Assembly: GCA_946480545.1 (NCBI GenBank)
Contig: CAMLKY010000025.1
Coordinates: 1 to 11,779, forward strand
Length of the DNA: 11,779 nucleotides
Origin: an uncultured Acidobacteriota bacterium
GTDB lineage: Bacteria > Acidobacteriota > Blastocatellia > Pyrinomonadales > Pyrinomonadaceae
Reading direction: 5' to 3'
Part shown: positions 6,429 through 11,779 of the stretch, one piece after another
Layout of the letters: each line of letters starts with the position of its first letter
Numbering within the stretch: the stretch's first letter is position 1
The notes under the pieces: generated by a model
What the model saw: only the letters and a program-made list of their open reading frames with translations
Told to the model about the DNA's origin: nothing
The model's database searches: none
Translations under genes and position numbers: made by a program

Positions 6429-8780
6429 ATGGTTCCGGTCTTCTTTTTCGTACTCGTATCGCAGATTGTCGCTCAGATTCCCTCGCCGCAGGCGTTCCTC
6501 GGATTCCGTCCGACAGACGATAAGACCATCGCCGACTGGACGCAGATCAGAAATTATTTTTCGAGATTGGATCTCGCAAGCAATCGGGTCGCGGTGCGCG
6601 AGATCGGCAAGACGACGCTCGGGAAACCGCTCATCGTTGCGTTCATCTCATCGGCGGAGAACATTCGGAACCTCGACCGGTATCGACAGATCAGCGCCAG
6701 GCTCGCCGATCCGCGCACGATCAGGGATGCGAACGAGCTGGAGCAGCTTGTTCGCAACGGGAAGACGATCGTTTCGATCTCGTGCTCGATACATTCGACG
6801 GAGATCGTCGCGTCGCAGATGTCGATGAACCTCGCGTACGAGCTCGCGACCTCGAATGACGACGATACGAAAGAGATACTAGCGAACACTATTCTGATGC
6901 TGATCCCGTCTTCGAATCCCGATGGCATCGACATCGTTGCGAACTGGTATCGGAAAACGCTCGGGACCAAGTCGGAGGGCACCTCCCCGCCCGAGCTGTA
7001 TCACCATTACGCGGGCCATGACAACAATCGTGACTGGTTCATGTTGAACCTGGCCGAGACTCGTGCGATCACCAAACTCTTCTGGCAGGAATGGTTTCCG
7101 CAGATCGTCTACGACGTTCATCAGATGGGGCAGAACGGCGCCCGATTTGTCATTCCGCCATTCTATGACCCACCCAACCCGCGGATCCCGCCATCGGTCC
7201 TGCGCGAGGTCGGATTGATCGGATACAAAATGGCAGCCGATCTGCAGGCGAAGAACATCGCCGGCGTTGCGACCAACACGACGTTCGACACCTGGTGGCA
7301 CGGCGGTTTTCGATCGGCACCCTACTATCACAACTCGATCGGGATCTTGTCCGAAGCGGCGAGTGCGGATCTGATGTCCCCGGCTACGATCACCAGGGAG
7401 CAGATGCAGCGTGCGCGTCCCTCGCGTGGCCTTGCTTCGCCGCTGGCGACCGACACGGCGCATCCCGACGCGTGGGAAGGCGGAGTCTGGCGGCCGCGCG
7501 ATATCGCGGAGATCGAGATGACGGCGAGCCGGGCTCTGTTGTCGCTCGCCGCCAAATACCGGGCGCGCTATCTCAAGAACTTCTATGACCTCAACAATGC
7601 CAGCCTGAAGCCCGACGCGTCGGTGCCTCAGGCCTACGTCATCCTGGCGGGTCAGCCGCGGGCAGAAACGGTCGCTCGGCTTATCGAGATCCTCATGTGG
7701 CAGGGCATCGAGGTGCATGAGATGAGAAACGAGTTGTGGGTAAAGCACAGCCCGACCGAGCAGTTTCACGAGATACCGCTCGGGAGTTTTCTCGTGTTCC
7801 TGAACCAGCCCCAGAAGAACAACGTGCTCTCGCTGTTCGAGCGCCAGGTTTATCCCAATCGCGTGAACGAAAAAGGCGAGGCCGAGGCCCCGTACGACGT
7901 CGCCGGGTGGACGCTGCCGCTGCAGATGGGCGTCGAAGCGTACGAGGTTTGGGAGATTCGCGATCTCGAGAAGTTTCGGGGAACGGTCAAGAGAGTCGAG
8001 TTCATTAACCAGGCGAGATCGGTCTTGAATCTTGACCAGACCGGCACGCCATTCCCGAACCGTGTGAACAGCATACTTCGGACCGATCCCAGGATCGGAC
8101 TCTATAAGCCGTACACGTCTTCGATGGACGAAGGTTGGACCCGGCTTGTGTTCGACACGAACAAGATCGCGTATAGCTCGGTTTCGAATGAAGACTTCCG
8201 TACCGGCAAGCTCGACTACGACGTGATAGTGCTGGCGGCCGACAGTGAAAACACGATCGTCAACGGTTTAAGTGCGCAGCGATACCCCGACGAATTTGCA
8301 GGGGGAATCGGCGAGGCCGGCGTTGAGAATTTGAAGAAGTTCGTTGAAGCGGGCGGGAAGTTGATCTGCTTTGACGACTCGTGCGAACTGGCTATAAAGC
8401 GGTTCAATCTGCCACTGAAAAATGTGCTCGCCGGCCTTCCGCGAAATCAATTCTACAACCCGGGTTCGATCGTCAAACTTACGGTCGATACGCGTCACCC
8501 GTATTCCCGAGGCATGCTCGAAGAGACGCCCGCCTACTTTATTTCGAGCTCGGCGTACGAGATCGCCGCCGACGCCCGTGTGACCCGCATCGCCCGGTAT
8601 GCCGACAGAGACGCGTTGATGTCGGGCTGGATGCTTGGGGAAAATCGGCTAAACGGAAAGACGGCGCTTGCGGAAGTTGAATTCGGAAAAGGAAAGATCG
8701 TTCTCTTTGGGTTTCGCCCGCAGCACCGCGGCCAGACATTCGGGACGTTCCAATTTATTTTTAATGCATTGGAGAAATAG
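6429..8780 (+). CDS. Secreted M14-family zinc carboxypeptidase with C-terminal flavodoxin/GATase-like region
   Basis: A 783-residue metallopeptidase. The zinc set of M14 is visible: H122 and E125 in the HSTE motif, and H231 in YDVHQMG. N200-R201 in HDNNRDW corresponds to the substrate-binding Asn-Arg pair. E309 in GILSEAAS is the catalytic glutamate. The enzyme should be active and would cleave peptides or peptide-like bonds outside the cytoplasm. Residues about 555-783 form a second region with VENLKKFVEAGGKLICFDD, resembling the Rossmann-like or amidotransferase-like tail of large acidobacterial M14 proteins; its role is unknown. ATG 6429 gives a hydrophobic leader (VPVFFFVLVSQIVAQ) although it lacks the usual N-terminal positive charge. 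The longer frame from TTG 6282 would translate the repeat and overlap the acyltransferase start region, so I reject it. The substrate is unknown. Confidence 0.88.
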   Translation: MVPVFFFVLVSQIVAQIPSPQAFLGFRPTDDKTIADWTQIRNYFSRLDLASNRVAVREIGKTTLGKPLIVAFISSAENIRNLDRYRQISARLADPRTIRDANELEQLVRNGKTIVSISCSIHSTEIVASQMSMNLAYELATSNDDDTKEILANTILMLIPSSNPDGIDIVANWYRKTLGTKSEGTSPPELYHHYAGHDNNRDWFMLNLAETRAITKLFWQEWFPQIVYDVHQMGQNGARFVIPPFYDPPNPRIPPSVLREVGLIGYKMAADLQAKNIAGVATNTTFDTWWHGGFRSAPYYHNSIGILSEAASADLMSPATITREQMQRARPSRGLASPLATDTAHPDAWEGGVWRPRDIAEIEMTASRALLSLAAKYRARYLKNFYDLNNASLKPDASVPQAYVILAGQPRAETVARLIEILMWQGIEVHEMRNELWVKHSPTEQFHEIPLGSFLVFLNQPQKNNVLSLFERQVYPNRVNEKGEAEAPYDVAGWTLPLQMGVEAYEVWEIRDLEKFRGTVKRVEFINQARSVLNLDQTGTPFPNRVNSILRTDPRIGLYKPYTSSMDEGWTRLVFDTNKIAYSSVSNEDFRTGKLDYDVIVLAADSENTIVNGLSAQRYPDEFAGGIGEAGVENLKKFVEAGGKLICFDDSCELAIKRFNLPLKNVLAGLPRNQFYNPGSIVKLTVDTRHPYSRGMLEETPAYFISSSAYEIAADARVTRIARYADRDALMSGWMLGENRLNGKTALAEVEFGKGKIVLFGFRPQHRGQTFGTFQFIFNALEK

Positions 8781-8845
8781 ATGTCGATCGCGCCATCATG
8801 CAAACTCTCTAGCAGCCATCGCACGATCATTCGCGTCTCAGATAC

Positions 8846-9745
8846 ATGAAGCCTGAGCCGCAGCGGATCAAAAATAACCTCGGTCTTGTTTGTATCACCG
8901 TTTCGGATTCGGTGCGGTACAAGACCATCACACGGAAACGGCTGCTCACTTTCGACGAAGCAGGTCGTGAACAGGTCCTTCGCGAGCTCTATACCGAAAA
9001 CACGAACCGCCTGGAAGCTGCGATCTCGTTTTGTCTCGAAAACGGTATAAAGCTGTACCGGATGACGTCTCAGCTTTATCCGTTCTCAGACGAGCCGTAC
9101 GGGTTGGCGATACTGAGCACGATGTCAGACCGGCTTGCGGAGATCGGCCTCCGTGCCAGCAGCGCCGGGCTTCGTCTTGTCCTGCATCCCGATCAGTTCG
9201 TCGTTCTTAGCTCCGATTCTGAAACTGTTATCGCAAACAGCATCAAGATCCTCACGATGCACGCGAACACTATGGACATGCTTGGCCAGCCGCGTTCGGA
9301 GTGGGCGGCGATGACCATTCACGGGGGCAAGGCCAATCGTGCGGACAAGCTGGCCGCGACGATCGCCGAGCTGCCGGAGGCAATTCGGAACCGGCTTGTC
9401 CTGGAAAACGACGAATACTCGTATAGCTCAGACGAGATCTTGCAGATCTGCATGCGGGCCGGCGTCCCTATGGTGTTTGACGCTCATCATCACGTTTGTC
9501 ACGAGAGCCTCGACAGCTTCGATCACCCGTCGATCGCGCAGATGTTCTGGGCGGCTCGCGAAACCTGGGTGGATCCCGCAAATCAAATGGTCCACATCTC
9601 GAACGGCCGAACGCATTTCAACGACCGCGCTCACAGCGATCTTATCTTGACGATGCCCGAGGTCTTTCGACACGCCCCATGGATCGAGGTCGAAGCCAAA
9701 CACAAGGAACTCGCGCTTGCGAAGTTGAAGGCTGAGTGGCTGTGA
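8846..9745 (+). CDS. uvsE: UV damage endonuclease UvsE (UVDE)
   Basis: A 299-residue TIM-barrel endonuclease that nicks DNA 5' to UV photoproducts, starting alternative excision repair in the cytoplasm. Family blocks appear in order: LGLVCIT (12-18), YRMTSQLYP (71-79), HPDQFVVLSS (114-123), MTIHGGKAN (156-164), LVLENDEYSYS (184-194), MVFDAHHH (209-216), VHISNGR (249-255), RAHSDLI (261-267) and IEVEAKHKE (280-288). Expected metal ligands are present: H114, H159, E187, D212, a histidine of 214-216, H250 and H263. Q117-F118 match the damage-probing Gln-Tyr pair I recall from Thermus UVDE, with Phe in place of Tyr. The position two before H250 is M248, where I recall a carboxylated lysine. Length is normal for bacteria. 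It starts 65 nt after the M14 peptidase stop, so it may share its transcript. The Shine-Dalgarno is not evident; the start is set by the conserved N-terminus. Confidence 0.93.
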   Translation: MKPEPQRIKNNLGLVCITVSDSVRYKTITRKRLLTFDEAGREQVLRELYTENTNRLEAAISFCLENGIKLYRMTSQLYPFSDEPYGLAILSTMSDRLAEIGLRASSAGLRLVLHPDQFVVLSSDSETVIANSIKILTMHANTMDMLGQPRSEWAAMTIHGGKANRADKLAATIAELPEAIRNRLVLENDEYSYSSDEILQICMRAGVPMVFDAHHHVCHESLDSFDHPSIAQMFWAARETWVDPANQMVHISNGRTHFNDRAHSDLILTMPEVFRHAPWIEVEAKHKELALAKLKAEWL

Positions 9746-9760
9746 GCGAACGGCGGGACT

Positions 9761-9897
9761 GGAGCGCAGGCATTCTGCCTCCATGCGGGCGACGCCCGAA
9801 AAAGCGATTACCGAGGCGAACCATAATCGTTTGACGTCGCTGCCGCGACGTGCAGGCAGGATGCCGGCGTTCAAGTCCGTTCACGTGATGCCTGCGC
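9761..9897. repeat. Composite palindromic repeat (BIME/MITE-like)
   Basis: The arm at 9761-9785 recurs imperfectly inverted at 9849-9872 (about 19 of 24 positions agree). A core, GCGCAGGCAT (9764-9773), recurs exactly inverted at 9888-9897. Smaller perfect hairpins sit inside: AGGCA-TTC-TGCCT, CGGGC-GAC-GCCCG (9786-9798) and ACGTCGC-TGCC-GCGACGT (9834-9851). The 8-bp palindrome TCACGTGA lies at 9881-9888. It begins 16 nt after the uvsE stop and might also stop transcription, though no T-run follows. Confidence 0.65.
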
Positions 9898-9903
9898 CCC
9901 AGC

Positions 9904-10011
9904 CTGGGCTAAGACTAAAAAACCTTGACTTAACCAATTCCGAAATAGTAAAAACTTTCTATAGTTTTGACATCCGTGCAGTGTCTCTCTCCGAAACTCT
10001 CCTTAGCCCAG
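9904..10011. repeat. Inverted repeat CTGGGCTAAG flanking an AT-rich core
   Basis: CTGGGCTAAG (9904-9913) is exactly inverted as CTTAGCCCAG (10002-10011). The 88-nt interior is AT-rich and contains a small AAAACT/AGTTTT hairpin near 9951-9968 and an isolated TTGACA (9967-9972) with no matching -10. The arrangement suggests a second small palindromic element beside the first, or a structured RNA. Confidence 0.5.
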
Positions 10012-10157
10012 AGTTGAACACAAAAAAAATCGAGCCCACAGCATCGATCTTGTAGTTTTTAGGTCAGGCTGCGTTGTTTGAACCTCTCCTGTCTTTCGAA
10101 GTCCCATTTTGAGACTGTGAGATCGACCAACGTAACCTCTTCATTCGAGCACCCAAC

Positions 10158-10165
10158 AAGGAGGT
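10158..10165 (+). promoter_or_regulatory. Perfect Shine-Dalgarno that sets the GTG start at 10171
   Basis: AAGGAGGT lies 5 nt before GTG 10171. It is by far the best ribosome binding site in the window and decides the non-ATG start of the kinase-like gene. Most other genes here have weak or no visible site. Confidence 0.85.
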
Positions 10166-10170
10166 AGGGC

Positions 10171-11178
10171 GTGAAAATTTGTGCTGTTTGTCGCCGCTGT
10201 TATGACGACGCTACGGATCGGTGTCGCGACGACGATCATCCGCAGCTTACGTTGCTGCGCGAAGGCGATCTTTCGTTGATCGAGGGCTATCGGCTTGAGT
10301 CTTTGCTCGAGACGGAGCCGGCCGGTCACGCGTTCCGCGCACGGCAGATCGCGTCCGGAAAAGAATGCCGCATCCGTCTTCTCTCGCTTTCCGTCGGGGA
10401 ATCCGAGAAATTCGTTAACGAAGCCCGGACGGCAATGGGGTTGTATCATCCGAACGTCGCGGACATCTACGACGCAGGCACGGTCGACGGCGGGGATGTC
10501 TTTGTCGTCTCGGAGCTTTCCACCGATCGAACTGCTCGTGATCTTCTTACCGATGTAGGCCCGCCGGAATTGCTCACCTCGATAGCTATCGTCCGTCAGG
10601 TCGCTGAGGCGCTCCATGCAATGCATCGTGCAGGTCTGAGGCACGGAGGGATCGCACCCGAGAACATCCTCCTGTCGCGCTCAAACCACGGAGTTACTGC
10701 TCGCATACAGAACCCGGACCTGGCCGCAGCGACACGGCATGCCGTACTGTCGAACAAGTTCCTCATCGATTCCTACCTCAACCTTCTCAGGTACTATTCA
10801 CCCGAGGAATGCTCCGGGGAAAACGGAGACGTCACGAGCGACGTGTACAGTCTCGGGATAGTTTTCTATGAGCTTCTTACAGGTAAGCCACCGTTCCGGG
10901 CGACAAAGGCCGTCGGCCTCATGGAGCAGCACCGCAATCAAACCGCGCGCGCGGTCGAGGTTGATCGGTATGAGCTGCGGATGTTGGTCACCCATGCGGT
11001 AGGCGAAGCGCTGCAAAAGCGTCCCTATGCGCGCCAGTCTACCGCCGCCAGATGCGCCACATCGAGCAGCTTGCCACCCATAACTCGACGCCTCCGGCAG
11101 CGGGTACGGTACGGGCCGCAGCTCGACCGCCGGAGCTGCCTGCTATCCGGCCGGCGATCGCACGTCCCGAGGTTGTGA
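10171..11178 (+). CDS. Zinc-ribbon protein with degenerate protein-kinase domain (predicted pseudokinase), frame broken near 11048
   Basis: As read, 335 residues. The N-terminus has a short zinc-ribbon-like motif (C4, C7, C18, with H23 nearby), as seen ahead of many acidobacterial Ser/Thr kinases. A PknB-type kinase fold follows (about 35-290). The alphaC glutamate (E84 in FVNEARTAM), the N of the catalytic loop (N165), SPEE and the TSDVYSLGIVFYELLTGKPPF helix are recognisable. The catalytic residues are replaced: VAIK reads CRIR (R69), HRDLKPEN reads HGGIAPEN (158-165, Asp to Gly and Lys to Ala), and DFG reads NPD (181-183). The Gly-rich loop is also lost. It is therefore predicted inactive, perhaps a scaffold or sensor. 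After about residue 290 the sequence becomes Arg/Ser-rich and unlike the family, ending at TAG 11176-11178. The natural continuation is in the frame one base back (next entry). Start by GTG and strong Shine-Dalgarno. Confidence 0.72.
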   Translation: MKICAVCRRCYDDATDRCRDDDHPQLTLLREGDLSLIEGYRLESLLETEPAGHAFRARQIASGKECRIRLLSLSVGESEKFVNEARTAMGLYHPNVADIYDAGTVDGGDVFVVSELSTDRTARDLLTDVGPPELLTSIAIVRQVAEALHAMHRAGLRHGGIAPENILLSRSNHGVTARIQNPDLAAATRHAVLSNKFLIDSYLNLLRYYSPEECSGENGDVTSDVYSLGIVFYELLTGKPPFRATKAVGLMEQHRNQTARAVEVDRYELRMLVTHAVGEALQKRPYARQSTAARCATSSSLPPITRRLRQRVRYGPQLDRRSCLLSGRRSHVPRL

Positions 11179-11779
11179 AGAAAACGAGGTTCATCGACAC
11201 CGAGGGTGTTTCGATCGAGGATTGGGAACGCAATCAGCCAATCGAGCCACTCAAGGAGACGGCATTGCATACCAGTGAGCCGGAGCCCGACCATGCCATC
11301 GAACTCGAAATGCCCGTCGAACGACCGTCCCGCCGCTCGCGCTTGAAGTCCCTGAAGAAGCGCCTTCACCAAATGACGGGTGAACTGACGGCGAAGATGG
11401 CCGAGAAAGTCTCTCTGACAACGCTCAAGAGTGAATCGGATGAGTCAGCCGCTGTCACAAAAGAGCCCACCAGGATCCAGTGGGAACAGCCTGAGGACGA
11501 CATTCCGTCACTCTCGGATGTGCAGGCGGTGCTCGGGCACGACCCGCTTCCCGCGACGACGATCGTAGAGCCGATCGCGATGGAGCTCGGAGCCCCGATC
11601 ACGGAGAAGCCAACAGTCGACGAGAAAGTTGATGCGGTTGCGATAGAGGCCAGGTCCGAGGAGATCGAGACCCCGGCCGTCGTGAAGCAACACGAAGATC
11701 CGCCCAAACTGTCACGCCCGGTGGTCAGAAAGAAACGAACGCGCGTAAATAAACCGGTGCCGGCACCGCAGCCGATCGC
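11052..11779 (+). CDS. Out-of-frame continuation of the kinase-like gene, low-complexity tail, runs off the window
   Basis: From about 11040 to the right edge a frame without any stop (about 246 codons) runs one base back from the kinase frame. It opens with QMRHIEQLATHNSTPPAAG, which joins naturally to the kinase end QSTAA: one extra C in the GCCGCC-AG run at 11044-11051 would restore QSTAAQMRHIEQLA. The tail is Pro/Glu-rich and probably disordered, with an Arg/Lys patch (about 11317-11397, RPSRRSRLKSLKKRLHQ) and a basic end (VVRKKRTRVNK). ATG 11052 is given as start only as a marker; there is no Shine-Dalgarno, and I do not think translation begins here independently. No membrane segment is seen before the window ends. 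Most likely one gene split by a one-base deletion or a sequencing error. Confidence 0.6.
   Translation, partial: MRHIEQLATHNSTPPAAGTVRAAARPPELPAIRPAIARPEVVKKTRFIDTEGVSIEDWERNQPIEPLKETALHTSEPEPDHAIELEMPVERPSRRSRLKSLKKRLHQMTGELTAKMAEKVSLTTLKSESDESAAVTKEPTRIQWEQPEDDIPSLSDVQAVLGHDPLPATTIVEPIAMELGAPITEKPTVDEKVDAVAIEARSEEIETPAVVKQHEDPPKLSRPVVRKKRTRVNKPVPAPQPI

Larger units (their letters stand above)
9746..10170. other. 425-nt gene-free stretch between uvsE and the kinase-like gene
   Basis: No credible coding region is seen; the short frame at 9783-10055 has a composition shaped by repeats. From 9761 to 10011 it holds nested inverted repeats (listed separately). From 10012 to 10157 I see an A8 run (10022-10029) and a possible TTGAGA (10109-10114) to TAACCT (10133-10138) pair with an 18-nt spacer, which is a poor promoter match. 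The promoter of the kinase-like gene must lie somewhere here if that gene is independently transcribed. Confidence 0.6.

Noticed and set aside
6879..7769. Minus-strand open frame of 296 codons inside the M14 peptidase
   Set aside because: It is antisense to catalytic motifs of a well-recognised peptidase and shows an Arg-rich shadow composition with no family signal.
9967..9972. Consensus -35 hexamer TTGACA
   Set aside because: No acceptable -10 hexamer is found 15-19 nt downstream, and it lies inside an AT-rich repeat core.
9783..10055. 90-codon plus-strand open frame after uvsE
   Set aside because: It spans two palindromic repeat elements, has no Shine-Dalgarno and shows no protein family signal.

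Overview
The window reads as a chromosomal segment of a moderately GC-rich environmental bacterium, most likely an acidobacterium of the Blastocatellia/Pyrinomonas type. I infer this from the gene mix: the futalosine menaquinone enzyme MqnD, an exported TPR-CHAT protein, a small secreted LolA-like protein of a type common in that group, a large secreted M14 peptidase, and a zinc-ribbon protein-kinase-like protein. Intergenic spaces carry several palindromic repeats. The taxon is an inference from family recall, not a search result.

Layout. 2-334 (+) is the C-terminal end of a class I SAM-dependent methyltransferase, followed after 3 nt by mqnD (338-1198, +). The 281-nt gap after it holds two strong inverted repeats. 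1480-4431 (+) encodes an exported protein with about ten TPRs and a C-terminal CHAT (caspase-like) domain whose His/Cys pair is intact. 4523-5290 (+) encodes a small secreted LolA-like protein. A PlsC-type acyltransferase (5505-6332, -) converges on it. The acyltransferase is divergent from a secreted M14 metallopeptidase (6429-8780, +), and a CACGAA-type repeat lies between the two. uvsE (8846-9745, +) follows the peptidase after 65 nt. A 425-nt gene-free stretch (9746-10170) is filled in its first two thirds by nested inverted repeats. The last gene starts at GTG 10171 behind a perfect AAGGAGGT and encodes a zinc-ribbon protein kinase fold with the catalytic residues replaced. Its frame is broken near 11048; a long open frame one base back carries the coding on beyond the window.

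There is no obvious single pathway. The genes cover menaquinone synthesis, envelope and secreted functions (CHAT protein, LolA-like protein, acyltransferase, M14 peptidase), UV repair and a probable signalling scaffold. The points most worth a second look are the degenerate kinase with its frame break, the exported CHAT protein with its three-cysteine insert, the replaced lysine position in UvsE, and the cluster of palindromic intergenic repeats. I saw no tRNA, rRNA, CRISPR array, transposase or phage gene.
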